The translations under genes were made by a program, and so were the position numbers. The notes below the pieces were generated by a model. That model was not told the DNA's origin and ran no database searches. It was given only the letters and a program-made list of their open reading frames with translations. A stretch of 64,000 nucleotides of DNA from Clytia hemisphaerica (lineage: Eukaryota; Cnidaria; Hydrozoa; Leptothecata; Clytiidae): NCBI GenBank assembly GCA_902728285.1, contig CACVBU010001166.1, positions 152,679-216,678 of the forward strand. The letters run 5' to 3'. Positions 10,908 to 22,980 of the stretch are shown one piece after another. Each line of letters starts with the position of its first letter. The first letter of the stretch is position 1.

Positions 10908-12427
10908 ATTTAACTCCTGTCATATTTCTTTTTCAAGGTGTCAGCCAAATTAAATACCTACCAAAGTTGATCGTGTTTGATTTTGCTCGATTGAGGTAGT
11001 ACTGTTTCTAATGTCATTAACCATTATTAAAAAGTATGTGCATACTTTACTTTTTAATCATCTTCTCAGGACCCATTTATAAAGTAAAAATTTATTCATC
11101 GTTGGAAAGATATACAGTATATGAGGGTTGAATAATCTAAAAGATTAAAGGTTTTTTAAATTTATTGAGAAATTTTGAGAAAATGAGGAAAAGTAAAAGA
11201 AGATTGAAAATGAAGATTCTTACATCTTGCTTGCGATGACTTTTGGATCTCTCTCTCTGCACAATTTTTACGTACCTTACTAAGATAAAAAGTTACGAGC
11301 CCTGTGGAGTAGGACTTAAACACCCAAAAATGACCAAAATATAGCAGAATATATACTTCGAGCTTTTAAATTTTAGGCAAACTTTCACTTTATAGTTATT
11401 TTCGATACCACTTATTTTTCTTTTTTTGTGTAGTCCTTGAGTGTTTTTTTCACAGTCTTTCACAGAGTTTTTTGTCCCAATTTTGGAGTCACTTCAGATA
11501 TTTTCTGGCTGGTGAATATATCCAGTGCCTTAATATTTAGCAAATTTATTTTGACAAAGAAATTTGATAATCTTAAAATAAATTTTTTCTTTAAAGTCCA
11601 TTTCAAAAGTATGTGTATATATCCAAAAATTTTAAAACTTTCTTGATATATCTTAATTTTTTTTTGACATTTTCACAGCCGTCATTCATGCAATCTGTGT
11701 TCAGATTTTCGTATCTTTCTTGGATAAAAGTAGGCCTAAGACAGCCAAAAATAACCAGAAATAGCAAAAATAACCATCTTAAGTCGTTTAATATTATTAT
11801 TTCATTCTATGCTCTATCTATCATCTTTGAATAATTGGTACTTTTTGCGAAATTTTCGACTCTAAGATGTCTTGTTGACTTTGCGACCACCAAGCATCGG
11901 GCCTATCAATAGCATGTCACTGTCCGTTTTTTTAAAGAGCAGTACTTTGTCAATTCGGGATCAATTCAAATGTGCTCAGTGACACTTCATACCACTTTGG
12001 CTTCTTGTTTTGCTTCGCCATTTCAAGGTTTTCAGCAGTTCAACAATCGGTATTTTTTATTCAAACACGCTTTTTGACTTCGCCCCCAGTTAGTTTTACA
12101 TCCCAGATAAGAAACAAATCTGAATAAGTTTGCGTTTATCGACCCAGTGATATTCATATTGGAAGTTTATCTACCCAATATTTGGGTGCCTAACATCCAG
12201 ACAGAGAGGCGAAATGGTAATTAGAGTAATGAGTAATATCGTAAATTTATCATAATTTACCTTACTCCTATGGTAACATGGGGATTCATACCTTGTAAGG
12301 AAATTACACTTGATAATTATGGGTAATCAGAAGGTCTATTAGTACAAATAGTGGGGAAAACATTCTCAAAATTGCCCGATGATGGGAGAAGAATCTCTTG
12401 AAACGTAGCCAAACGTAAATCTCGTGA
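10908..12427. other. Non-coding; hammerhead-like remnant near 12375-12406
   Basis: No gene is supported. Near 12375-12406 (+) a 'cgatgatgggag...ctcttgaaacgt' arrangement resembles the stem-GAAAC signature found at retroelement 3' ends, but the core differs from CUGANGA. The ORFs at 11437-11834 are AT-rich and have no domain. Confidence 0.4.
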
Positions 12428-12435
12428 TCCAAGCC

Positions 12436-12803
12436 CCCGGGGGGGGGGGCACTCAAGGTAAATGACCTACCAGACGTTCGGCCCTTAAGGGTAGGTTTTT
12501 CATAGTTCAGCTAGTGCACTGTAAGGGTAGGAAATTACAAGACTGCACTGAACTGCACTGTAAGGGTAGGAAATTATTTTTTGGTAAAATTACCTCAAAA
12601 TTGGTCAATTTTGGAGGAAAAATTCCACATTTTCTTGAAAAATTGCAAAAATTTTCGCCCTTACGGGCGAGAAATTTTGAAAAAGTGCACTGTAAGGGTA
12701 TGATTTTTCATGGAAATTCACTGCACTGTAAGGGTCCGATTTTAGAAGCCAAATTTTGGGCCGAACGTATGGTCGCTTTCAGATCGAGTGCCCCCCCCCC
12801 GGG
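12436..12803. mobile_element. G-tract-ended TIR element with 8-bp target duplication
   Basis: The left end is ccc-g11-cactc. The right end is gagtg-c10-ggg, its exact reverse complement apart from one G. TCCAAGCC occurs immediately outside both ends (12428-12435 and 12804-12811). Subterminal GACGTTCGGCCC and GGGCCGAACGT are also mirrored. The interior has five copies of 'tgcactgtaagggt' or close variants. It has no transposase. The 368-bp element is a non-autonomous DNA transposon. The 8-bp duplication is compatible with hAT, Merlin or KDZ-type transposases, but the G-tract termini match none that I recognise. Confidence 0.85.
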
Positions 12804-12811
12804 TCCAAGCC

Positions 12812-13669
12812 ACGATAAACTTCCAATAAGAAACTAATGTTGCGTTGGCTGGAATTCTCAATGTTTTGGCCCATGCGAACCATCGTAGAAATGATTAAAT
12901 GAATAAAGAAAGCGTCATGTTTCCTATAACCTAAAATACGAGTGGGGTAAGATTATAAACGATTATCACTTTGACATTAAATATCCCCTGCTTTCTAAGC
13001 CACATTGACACTTAAGATAAGGAAGTCAAAGATATAAACCATCGGATATTTTCAAAGAGATAATTAGAAGGGATTATCAGTTATTATTCTCTCTGTTAGT
13101 ATACCATTCTTATAAGAAAAACCTTAAAAAACTCTTGATGTCATCGGGTGTCTTAATTTTTTGGATTTGAAACCAAAAAATGTTCTTTAAAATCTTCTTA
13201 TTTTTCAGCAATTTGAAATTTTTTTACTGTAAATTTTCAAAAAGATTGCATGTTCTAGATATCACAAAGCCTTAGAATGTTCATATAATACGCTTGTATA
13301 CTTTATTCTTACATTAAAAAATGTGTAAGCTTATTTTGTAGTTCTCTGCAGGTGCTCATTGTAGGTTTGATAATTGATGTTGTAGTTGGCAAACGGATTT
13401 AACTAAGGAGAGTCTACGGTGAAGAGTTTTGACTTCCGAATAAGGAAATATCTAAAAGATTCAACACTCTTTATTAAAACTTTAAACCGTCTTTGTTGAA
13501 TCAAGAACCTACAGTGTAATACGGATAGTTCAATAGTTTGTTTGAGGTGTATTAGATTAGATTCTTGTACGATTTCCTGATTATTTCCGATGCTTGATGC
13601 TGACAAGGATATTGATGTGTTTTTGGAAATAATGAGATAGGATCAACTTTCAGTTACTCTAGCGCTGGC
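12812..13669. other. Non-coding spacer
   Basis: No gene, RNA or clear repeat is seen. The ORF at 13403-13606 (-) is short and has no domain. Confidence 0.45.
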
Positions 13670-14092
13670 AAATTTTTAGACACCACCCGGGAGGATTTTT
13701 TAGGCCAGTATGGGCTAAAATAACGGACTGAAACTGGATGGGGATTATAATATTCCCAAGTTTTTTAGGGTAGGGGGTTTGAAATCCATTGTTTTCAAGT
13801 CAGAAAATTCATTGGGGTTGGGAAAAGTAGCAAAATATTTTGTAGCGAGGTTTTTTTTTATTTGATTATTTTCAGTACGGACATAAATTGGAGAATAATT
13901 TTCACTAGGGACGATATTTCTGTCCAACTTTTCCAGTGGGGAGAGGTCCCACCAGGTCTTTGAGATGGGTGTGTCTTTAGTTCCTAGGGCTGATGAAAGT
14001 TCAGCATTATAACTCATAGGGATGAATCATTATTTCTGAAGCGATATGTTGGTCAAATTTTTCGGTTGATAAGCGGATTCCACTGGGTCTGT
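13670..14092. repeat. Member of the CCACTGGG/CTGTCTCACAG repeat family
   Basis: It contains repeated 'ccagtgggga' and 'actgga(t)gggga' type blocks spaced by 40-70 bp and ends near 'ccactgggtctgttag'. The same blocks occur at 20735-20835, 24816-25110, 27462-27660 and 39125-39395. The 90-residue ORF here (13745-14017) is a translation of this repeat and not a gene. Confidence 0.5.
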
Positions 14093-15595
14093 TAGAAACA
14101 AACAAAATAATAATGATGTGTATAGTACTTTCAACCCAAAAATGATCTGACAAATATGTATTCAACAAATCTCTCCATTAAGAAATATTTTTGGTTTGGA
14201 TCGTAGGTAAACGATTGGTATCTTAAAGCTTAAATTTTTGTTTGATAGTGGTTGGGGAAGGGGTTTGAGAGTTTCCTTGTTTCACTAATTTAAAAATCTT
14301 TGTTTTCCTTTTTTTAAATAATAAGTTGGGCGTGGTTAAGGATTTATCTTAAAATTTACATTCAGTTTAATCAAATTTTAATTGGTTTTCTTTTAGAATT
14401 CCTTTTGAACCATCGAAATTTATTTCATTTATGTCCTAAAGGGAAAATAAATTTTAAAAACATGTTCAAATTTTAAGAAGAAATAGATGTTTAGTTCATT
14501 ACTTAATCAGGAGAGTTTGTTTATCACTGATGACGTCACTTGGGAAAATAATGTAAATATAATGGCCTGTAAAACCTATGTTATCTTTATACGGTTTTTA
14601 AGAGATTTCATACATTTTTTAAGATATGGAACATATCGAAAATTGTCTCATGTGATTTGCTCAAATACATCTATTTTGCTTTCTTTTTTATAAAATTTTC
14701 TCTATCAATCTTAGACACCCACATACTTTTTCATCAAAATTTTATAGCTACAAGTGATTTTTTTCGAATTTTGTTTTCACTTTGACCTAATCTAGGTTGG
14801 TTATTTAAATGGCAAAACATGGTTAACGAATTAGCTCGAGAGATTTAAGCTATTAGGGAAGTGAAATTTGCTGGTATAACGTCATATTATTGCAAAAATG
14901 ATGCTGTTTAGGTAAAAGTTTCATTTCTGTCTCAGTGACCTGTGTGAATCTTTCATATTGGTGGTGATGAGTAAATGGATCTAAATCCAAACAGGGCTGT
15001 TAATTTTCACACTTTGAGGCAGGAATGTTTACTCTCGGCTGATACCTTCAGTAAGATAAGGAAGTTGAACGATGTAAACCATCGGTTAATGTCGCTTTGA
15101 AATATAACCTATGAATTAAAAAGTCTTCAGAATTTCTCACAAGATTTGAAAAATTCACGTAAATGTTTTGAAGTAGGTAGTACCCTCCTATATTTCATTT
15201 ACGAAACGAAGTCCACCCAGTTATTTTCACGGACAATACTTTCTGGCCCACCAAAAAGTGGTAATGGATTTAGCAATCAAAATGAGATATTTGAAATTTA
15301 ATGAATTTCCTCTACTTTTGTCAAAAAAATGGTTCAAACAAGATCGTCAACATCGAGGAAGTAAGTAATTTGTCTGTACCAATTGAATCGGCGCCTTGAA
15401 AAATTTACTTCTTAAGACATTACCTCGTGCAGTTTCCAATGTCTTAATGTTAATTTCGTTTAGTAAGTAACATTTACTTTCACTGCTCCGTCCACCAACA
15501 CAACCCTATCAAGTATTGAATCCCAGGTCGACTTAATTCCGGGGGTACTACACAATCAGTGCAAAAATACTTGGCACAAAAGAGAAATTCTCCAT
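14093..15595. other. Non-coding spacer
   Basis: Nothing supported as a gene. A short 'ccgggggtacta' at about 15539 resembles a degraded G-tract element end. Confidence 0.4.
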
Positions 15596-15870
15596 AAGAT
15601 TTTATAACCACAAACAATTTGGAAGCGCTCTAAATTAGGTTGGAAGGGTAGTGTTTTAACTCTGAGTTTTAACGCTAGACTTAACAGTTAGGACCTTAGG
15701 ATCTGGGGATCCAAAATAGCCTAGAAACCAATAAATTCCTCCCAGATCGAAATGTTCGATGAAACCAAGTTGAAGGCCCGAAATTGACATTCTCACTCGA
15801 ACTTCAATTTTCGAAAAATGGTAAAAATTGCCAATATGTTATGGCACTGATTGTAGTTTTGAAGAATATA
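15596..15870 (+). repeat. Dispersed repeat, family B copy 1
   Basis: It begins 'ttttataaccacaaacaat' and continues through 'ggaagcgctctaaattagg', 'gagttttaacgctagactta' and 'aggatctggggatccaaaa'. The same succession occurs at 55128 and 55629, and in reverse at about 8525-8650. No ORF and no evident terminal repeats are seen. Confidence 0.7.
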
Positions 15871-17639
15871 TGCGCAGGTCGAACTGTATACTATAGAGGG
15901 CAAAAGCAAAAAGGTTACACAGACAATTTTAATACCTTTGCTTTGCAGGGGCAATAGTAAAAGTTGGAGATAGGATAAAAAAGTGTACCATAATTTTATG
16001 GATTAGTGGATAAATCCATTTGATTTAATGGAAATTAGATTATAAATTTCATATAGATTATTAAAAATAGAGAAAGGTAGATGTACATTTTAATTTATTC
16101 TGAGTTTTTGCTCAGTGTCAGCTTTTGAAACAAGCATTTTTAAGGTAGATGGAGACAAATAGTCGATTGAGATCATAATAGATTGAAGAGATAGCTTTTC
16201 AGAATAAGCAGAGCATTAAATTGCTTATACACTTTCTTAAATGCTAATTCAAAAACATTTAAAAGCTTCCTCTTTCACTCAATGTTTAAGATTTTTATCT
16301 TGACATTATTTGATGACCGCATTGCGCAGAATTGACGTTACGTTTTGTGTCATGCATTGAATCCGGGGGTTTGACGTCACTTTTTTACGTCAAAAAGAGA
16401 AGCTTTTTAGAATTTTATGTTTTATAGCACTTTTGTATCATCAGTTTACAGTCTTTAAATTTATTTCAAAGGGCTAAGTTTGGTATTTTTGAAACCCTGA
16501 ATTTTTCTTCTTTCGATTGATATCAAACTTACATTACTTATGAGTTATGACATAAAATTAAAAGTTATTTTACAAACACAACTTTTCTTACAATATCTTA
16601 AGAAAAGGCAAATTTCTAAGTGTATTTAATGTAAGAAATATTCGTTTTGTAATTTGGCACCCCTCTCAGAAGAAACTTCAGTTCTCCTTCTTTCCAACGA
16701 TGTATAAATATCTATTGGTTGTAATATTTTTTCTTTACGCTAGCTTGGCTAAAAGATTTGTCACTCCTCAGATGCCCAAAAAAATCCAGCTTGTAAAAAT
16801 TGACGTTACTCACAAAAAAGCTTGTATTGAAAGGGTCAGCTGGACCTAAATTTGGCACCTATCCCTGGAGAAAGTAGATAAAAAATGCCAAAAAATGATG
16901 TGTAAAAACCTATAGCTTGTAAGAGAATTTTCGTACGCACTTGTCCTCTGAAGTTTCATGAAATATTTTTCGAAGTTAGAATTTCAAGGTTTGACGTCGC
17001 TGACATAGATACTTTTTACAAATTGGTTTTGTTTTGAATGTCTGATGTACCAAAAAATATTTTTACAATGATAAAAAGGATTGAAGATTGAAAGTTAAGA
17101 GATTGAATTATCGGACAAGTTTTAATTCAAACTAGCAGCAAAAATTTAAAGATTTGGCTGTATAGAAAAAGAGTCAAAACAAAACAAAAAGTTTGAAAGA
17201 ATTTCTTATTTTCACAAAGGTACAGACAAATGTTTCTATCCCTTTTCTTTTGGCATCTTTCATCTTCAAACAAAAAACAAGACTTACTGTTTCTCCTTGG
17301 GAGTTCTTGATATCCAAAAATGAATTACCATTGATCAAATTAAGCTTTAAGATAAATACAATCCTTCCAAAACCGAAGGGAAATATGTTTACAGTGAAAA
17401 CTGAAGCAAAGCATTACAAATCCTTACCTTTCGTACAATCAAATTTCAACATGGAATGAAAAGTAGTTTAAGAACAGAACTTTCTCTTTAAACCTTTTCC
17501 AAGTTTTTGTAAAAAAAGAATTATAAAATCAAGAACAAAGTTGGGTTTTATTTTTTGTTTTGAAAAGTTGATGTGTTCTTTTCAAAAGCCACTCACAAAT
17601 AACTGACGCGAATTGTTTTTGTTTTCATGAAACATTTCG

Positions 17640-17640
<1 letters not shown>
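15871..17640. other. Non-coding spacer
   Basis: No gene is supported. 'ttgacgtcac...ttacgtcaaaa' near 16370-16396 is a small imperfect palindrome. The ORF at 17193-17459 (+) shows no recognisable domain. Confidence 0.4.
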
Positions 17641-17671
<31 letters not shown>

Positions 17672-17672
17672 C
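17641..17672 (+). repeat. Poly-T tract of about 30 bases
   Basis: An almost pure T run lies between 'cgaa' and 'ctaattctc'. It could be the poly(A) tail of a minus-strand retroposed sequence, but nothing adjacent identifies one. Confidence 0.8.
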
Positions 17673-18517
17673 TAATTCTCTTTTATCACCAAAAAAAACA
17701 GTTGGTATATATTTTACAAGTTCCTCTACTCTGCTATATATAATAAACAAATATATATTTTCGTTTTTGATTAAAAATTTCATTTAAAAACAGAGAGTAG
17801 CAGTAATAAGATCTCACTGAAATTGTAGAATGGGATGTCCGCTTGCCCTCTGTGGAGAAGGACCGGTCTTACTAAGCGGGGCCTATCCGGTGTTCGGAAC
17901 CGGTCCATCCTCCAAAAGAGCCAAAGTTGCGGACCTCCCGATATAGCCGAGCTGGCCACTAAGAAGAGCCAGAACTTTGGAGTAGATAATTTCGGACCTA
18001 GACGGACAGAAGACTAGCAGGATGTAAACAAACCATCCACAAAAAACACACAAACCAAAAACAACGAAATAGGCGAAAAGCAGGAAGCTGGACAAAGTGG
18101 AGTGGAGTGTAGTGATTGGAAGCTAGATTAAATTAGGGCTTGGTCCTCAAGGTTATAGGGTCATATCAAAAAGGAATTAATTTCAAACATTATCACTATA
18201 TCTATATAATAGATTTTAAGATAAATAGAATAAATTAAATTTCTGAATTATTACCAACACATCATAGAAGCAAAGCTAGGCTGAGGGACTGAGGTTGCAA
18301 AAAATTGGTTTCCTCTGTAAAGAGTACACCCCGATAGGATGATAGGACAGAAAGCTTATAGCTAATGGCTAAATGACGCGAGAATAGACTGAGAGCTAGG
18401 TGAGATGAAGTTAAGTTCAGGCAAAAAAAAAGAAGCTGGGCTCATGAGAAAATGGCTAGGTAATTTATAGGATAAAATTTCTGAAGTTAACATAAAATAA
18501 GTAAGATTATATATGTA
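17673..18517. other. Non-coding; GC-richer island at ~17825-18010
   Basis: The segment 17825-18010 is distinctly richer in G+C than its surroundings and contains the mirrored 'ggaccggt' and 'accggtcc'. It may be a structured or retroposed sequence, but I do not recognise it. The rest shows nothing. Confidence 0.35.
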
Positions 18518-18940
18518 TTATGTGTTAATATTTCTGTTAATGATTTCACGCATTTCAACTCTGCATTCATGAGCATCCCAATTAGCAATAAGGGTTCTCA
18601 ATCTTTCAACCAAGTCTAGACCAATTTCATTAATCATTGAATCTCCAGGATTAGAAACTCTAAAGGGTTTCTGGTAGTAAAGCACTAGCTCAACAATATT
18701 AATACTTTCTCGTGCACAAATCTGCATTATACTTGGGATAATCGAGTACTGTCGGTCATGACAAGCCAGAATGTGAAGAAGATATTTTGAAGTTTGACAA
18801 TTTTTCATTAGCTGAGCGAGAAGGCCTACTTTTCGATTCTCGATGAACGGTGTAATATCTGCCACTTGGTAATGTTTTTCGAATGCGTGACGCAATTTGA
18901 TTGGCGGGGATTCGAACACGCGCGAAAAACACTGCAACAT
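18518..18940 (-). CDS. Unrecognised 140-residue ORF, possible gene remnant
   Basis: I do not recognise this protein. It is unusually balanced in composition for this AT-rich region. It appears largely helical, with recurring L/I-rich stretches (KVGLLAQLMKN, YLLHILACHD, INIVELVLYYQ, GLDLVERLRTLIANW). It has no signal peptide or membrane segment. An overlapping ORF in another frame (18756-18986) starts further upstream with a similar composition, so a frameshift near 18880 could have split a longer reading frame. No intron signals are convincing. It may be an exon, a decayed transposon protein or chance. The neighbouring minus-strand ORF at 19100-19297 contains GRPRRR, an AT-hook-like basic motif. 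Confidence 0.3.
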   Translation of the reverse strand: MLQCFSRVFESPPIKLRHAFEKHYQVADITPFIENRKVGLLAQLMKNCQTSKYLLHILACHDRQYSIIPSIMQICARESINIVELVLYYQKPFRVSNPGDSMINEIGLDLVERLRTLIANWDAHECRVEMREIINRNINT

Positions 18941-19402
18941 CTTCTTTTTTTAGATGACACAAAACGTAAGCGCGATTCTCTGCCATGGATCTTTGACTTA
19001 GTTTGTCAATCTATGGTCAAAACTAATATGAAATCTTGTGCAGTCAAGTTTTCGTAAGAGAGAATCTGTACAGTATCTTAATATTTTAGCTGTCAAAGTT
19101 TAGAAGAGTTTAGTGCGCATGTTCCATAAAGGTAACTTATACTCAATACTCATCAAGAGGTTAAAATATGAGTTAATGGCGAACTGGCTCAATTTTCTAC
19201 GAATTAAACTTTCAGTTATGATGCTGAAGCTTAAGACATTCGCTATTTGCTCTTTATTTAGTAAGTCAGTTTGCAACCGTCGTCGAGGGCGACCCAAAGG
19301 CTCCTTCCCCTCCGTTCTCCAGTAACCCTTGATTCATCTCTTTCATCGCTGAACATCAAGTAGTAAAGTAGTAAACACACCATTTTGAAATCTTTGTCAT
19401 GA

Positions 19403-19476
19403 CCTGGAAAGGGGTCGAACCTTCAACTTGCGCGCCGTTGCTAGATAACCTCCACCGTCATGCTATGACCACTCTA
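19403..19476 (-). repeat. tRNA-like sequence, candidate SINE head
   Basis: On the minus strand a GGTTCGACCCC B-box lies at about 19412-19424 and forms a T-arm-like hairpin (AAGG/CCTT around a 7-base loop). It is preceded by a CAAC...GTTG stem and an upstream 'gtggtcatagcatgacgg' that could be a weak A-box. The acceptor arm does not pair well, so this is more likely the head of a tRNA-derived SINE or a tRNA relic than a functional tRNA gene. Confidence 0.4.
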
Positions 19477-19913
19477 AATGGGATTCCCGCTTGTATTACC
19501 CTAAGCTACGGTGTATGCTGCATAAGACCTGCCCTATTTCAACACATAAACTCAACAACAATACAGTAGGTGCATTTAAGAAAAGGGAAAATACAAAAAG
19601 AGTAATTTTAGGATCCGCCTTTAAGGGACTTTTGACGAGCAAACATATTTGATTGGACAATTAGCTCTTGATTAACTAAATAATTATCTCTTTTAATTCG
19701 AAATTTTTATTTCATTAGTGTTACAAAATTGGCAGTGTACTTAAATGGTGATTTGTTTTGTTGTTTCTGAACTGACGTGGTGTAAATTAGAAATAAAACA
19801 CTGTACCTTTAGATAACTCCTCATATCGTCTATTGCTTTTTGGTTATGATCGTCGGTGCCTGGACAGTTGCATGAGGAAGTATTTTGGATTTCGGTATGG
19901 AAAAAGGAGAAAT
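19477..19913. other. Non-coding spacer
   Basis: No gene or clear repeat is supported. Confidence 0.4.
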
Positions 19914-20536
19914 CTCCCGGGGGTACTAGGTTTGTGAAATGACGGGGGGGGGGTGCAATCCGATTTATCAAAATGGGAAGTTTTAGTGTCTAAAATCGAG
20001 AAGGAAACGGAATTTTGGGACTTATACCGGGACTTTTTTGTTTAGGGTTATATATTGGAGTTTTTGGTTCTTTTGTAACCGTAAGGAGGACTGGAATTAG
20101 AATATTGTGATTTTATGGCCCTTACATGGACTTTGAAGGTCCAAAAAAGGCACCCTAAAGGGCTGTACCCTCCATTTCCTGGTGGCTATCGGCAGAGCAA
20201 ATTTTTTTTCCGTGATCGGTTAGAAGAATCTTTCAAAGTTGGAAGAATTATTTAAGGTTGGAAAAATCTTCACTATTAAGGTTTGAAGAATCCTTGAAGG
20301 TTAGAAAAATCTTCAAATGTTAGGAGAATCTCTGGCTTTGGAAAATAATTCTTTTCAAGGACAAATTAGCAGGACAAATTTGACCAATTTTGACCAAATT
20401 TCGATCTTTTAGAGGGTAAAAAGTTGAAATTTTCCTATGATTTTTCCGACCCTTAGCGGGACTTTGAAAGTCCAAAAAAGTTACCCTTAAGAGCGGCACA
20501 TACCGTATCCTCCATTTGCCTAAGTACCCCCCCCGT
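19914..20536. mobile_element. Degenerate G-tract TIR element
   Basis: The left end 'cccgggggtac' and the right end 'gtacccccccc' are mirrored. Inside, 'gggactttgaaagtcc' and 'ggactttgaaggtcc' palindromes and repeated 'cccttaaga/cccttacat' blocks recall the element at 12436. Target duplications are not evident, and a second G10 tract near 19943 suggests nesting. No protein is encoded. Confidence 0.5.
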
Positions 20537-20734
20537 AATCCATTTCTTTTGGGTGATATTCCGTTTTTGGTTATTTCTTCAACGAGTACACAACTGCTTA
20601 ATTTGGGTTCTATCAAAAGTTATAGTCTTTCTTTGTCTCCACTGCGGATTAATTTGAGACAGACTTTATCACTTTCATCAATGGTAAGATTTTCACAATC
20701 TCTAATAAATACAAACAGGAAGTATTAATTGAAA

Positions 20735-20835
20735 CACCCCCTTCTGACAGACCCACTGGAAACCATTCCCACTTGAAAAATTGGCCAAAATATGGTCCCC
20801 AGGGAAAAATTATACTCTATCCTTACTAAATCAAA
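20735..20835 (+). repeat. CCACTGGG-family repeat fragment
   Basis: 'acccccttctgacagaccca' is followed by 'ctggaaaccattcccac' and 'ggtccccagg'. This is the same arrangement as at 24816-24900, so it is a fragment of that dispersed family. Confidence 0.55.
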
Positions 20836-21216
20836 ACAGGAAGTATTGATTGCATCTGTTGGAATTTATGCAGCTTTTCAGTAATGTATCAGCGTATCAA
20901 GTGCTCATCGTTGAAATATTCTTAGCTACAGAAAATGAAACGGTGGTGGTATGATACATTTGATGATGAAGTAAAAAGTGCTCTATTATCGTTGTTTGAG
21001 ATACATAAACAAATTGCTCTAAAATTAGAATAATTACTGAAATTATATGTGGTATTAACTTTTTTTGATGTTTACGTATTAGCATTGGATTACAAAAGAT
21101 TGATTTTTCAAAATGTTTCATGTTTGTTTGCTAATTAAACGATGATCTGGCAATGATCGTAAGGATATTAAGGGAAATTCACATCTTTCTGTTTTTGTTA
21201 ATCTCTGCTAAACCAC
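20836..21216. other. Non-coding spacer
   Basis: Nothing supported. The minus ORF at 20897-21121 has no domain. Confidence 0.35.
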
Positions 21217-21377
21217 GAGATGGAGTCTCCATAACACGTACGGGGAATACAAATTTGTCCGAGTTAAAGGAAATTTCGATTTATATAGCAAGGTCCACAA
21301 GAAATAAAACATAAAACTTTTTCGAGTTAAGGAGTTATTTGAGTGATAGAGGTTTTTAGTTAAAGAGACTCCATTCT
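21217..21377. mobile_element. Candidate pogo/Tigger-like MITE
   Basis: The left 'gatggagtctc' is mirrored by the right 'gagactccatt'. Subterminal 'cgagttaa' blocks recur, which is reminiscent of the repeated binding sites near pogo/Tigger ends. It is short (about 160 bp) and has no ORF. The target duplication is not clear. Confidence 0.4.
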
Positions 21378-21726
21378 AGTTATACATAATGGTGGACTTT
21401 TACCTGACTCTACCGAGGCTATGATAAAAGAATAGTAAAAAAGGGTATGGGTTTCGAAAGTTGATATTCTTATCAAAGTGTTAAAACGGTCTTAAATTTA
21501 AGATCGTGTATACGGCTAGGAATTTCATCGTTCCTTTAATTTTTGATAAAATTTCAAGGCGAGACTGTAAACAATTCTTCAAATTATTTTGCTTGTCTTT
21601 GATTGATTTTGGTTATATAGGTTAATTTTTTGAGTGCATTAGAAAAGGCTATCGCAATCCATAATTTGGAAGTTTAAGCTGCCATTGATTTCTTAGCCAC
21701 CAAATATTTGATCAGGCGGATGGGAG

Positions 21727-21856
21727 CTGAGAGTAGGTATGGTGCTCCACCTCAGCATTCAATCTCTCAGGTCTAGCGCAAATAGAAAAGGGGATAGACT
21801 CCCTCACTCCCGGTTCCACCGACAGCCACCAGATTAATATACTTACTTACTTAAAT
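21727..21856 (+). repeat. Short interspersed repeat, copy 1
   Basis: It shares with 38178-38305 the string of blocks 'tccacctcagcattcaatct', 'ggtctagc', 'aaatagaaaaggggataga' and 'ccgacagccacca', and ends in a 'cttacttactt' tail. Two widely separated copies with a simple-sequence tail suggest a SINE. The promoter boxes are not certain. Confidence 0.65.
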
Positions 21857-22980
21857 ATGTATTTGGTACTTCCTCAGCCTTATGAAGCGAAGTAGTTTGA
21901 TCAGACCTAATCAAATTCAGGAAAAGAGGTTTCAAAAACAAGCTTTAAGTTTGAAAAAGGAAATTCTTTTTGAAATTTGAAAATCTTCGCTTAAAGTTGA
22001 TTATATAAACACGTTTCCCTTAATCTCAGTTCAGACAGGGAAAATCAATTTAACTTCAAAATTTTCAAGTTATTTATATAGGATAGCTTTTATTGTTTGT
22101 TTCTCTCTTTTTTTGAAAAGTGAAATTTTTAGAATATCGTTGTGGAACACTGGAAAGAATCATTGTCTGTTTGATGACCAAAATGACGGCGGTTCAATAC
22201 ATTTAGTAATTTGACATGGGACATAAGGAAGACATGGTATAACAAATATAACACCCCTTTCTCATTGACCGGTGAAGTTTTGGAATCCACCGGGGTGATT
22301 ATGAAAAAACGATTTTTCACTAGGTTTGAGTAAGAGATCTAAAGTTTAAAACGTATACATCTCAGTACCATTGTTTTTGTTTGTGCAACTTTTCATATCT
22401 AGCTGCTCTTCATAATAAATAATGACGCATGTGTCGAGATAATTTGCATCATTGACAAAATGTAAACAACTTTTTATACTAAATACTGTAATTCGTTATT
22501 TTAAAATGGTTGGAAAACAGTTGTTTGGAGTTTAATTTTGATTCATCAGGGTAAAAGAGTCAGAGGTGAAAGGTGAAAGTGCCAACGTTTTTGGAAAAAA
22601 ATCAACCAAAGAAATTTTTCAATTTTTCAAGACGTAAGAGGTATTGTTTTTTTTTCTTATCAAAAACAAACAATATTTGAAGAATTCTTATTTACGTTTC
22701 TACCGTTTACGCAAACTTTGAATCATTCTTATCTTGGCAATATTTCATTGTTTTTCCTCTTTCTAAAACTCATTAGTTTGAATATACAGTGTACGAGAAA
22801 AAACAACATTTGAGTTATGAAAGTACTTTAAGTTCATCTTTATCGAATCGTCAGAAGTCCAAACAGGGACAAAGGGACAAGCTTTGAAGTTGAAGCCTTT
22901 TGTGGTAGAAATCGAGGAAATATACTATCAATCTGTTTGAATACGACCATAAAACGAGCCGCAACGAATGCTGTTTGCCG
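21857..22980. other. Non-coding spacer
   Basis: No gene is supported. 'acacccctttctcattgacc' near 22250 may be a fragment of the CTGTCTCACAG family. Confidence 0.4.

Noticed and set aside
12514..12837. 107-residue ORF as a gene
   Set aside because: It lies wholly on the interior repeats and terminus of the G-tract TIR element.
17641..17672. Poly-T as the tail of a processed pseudogene
   Set aside because: No coding homology or target duplication could be tied to it.
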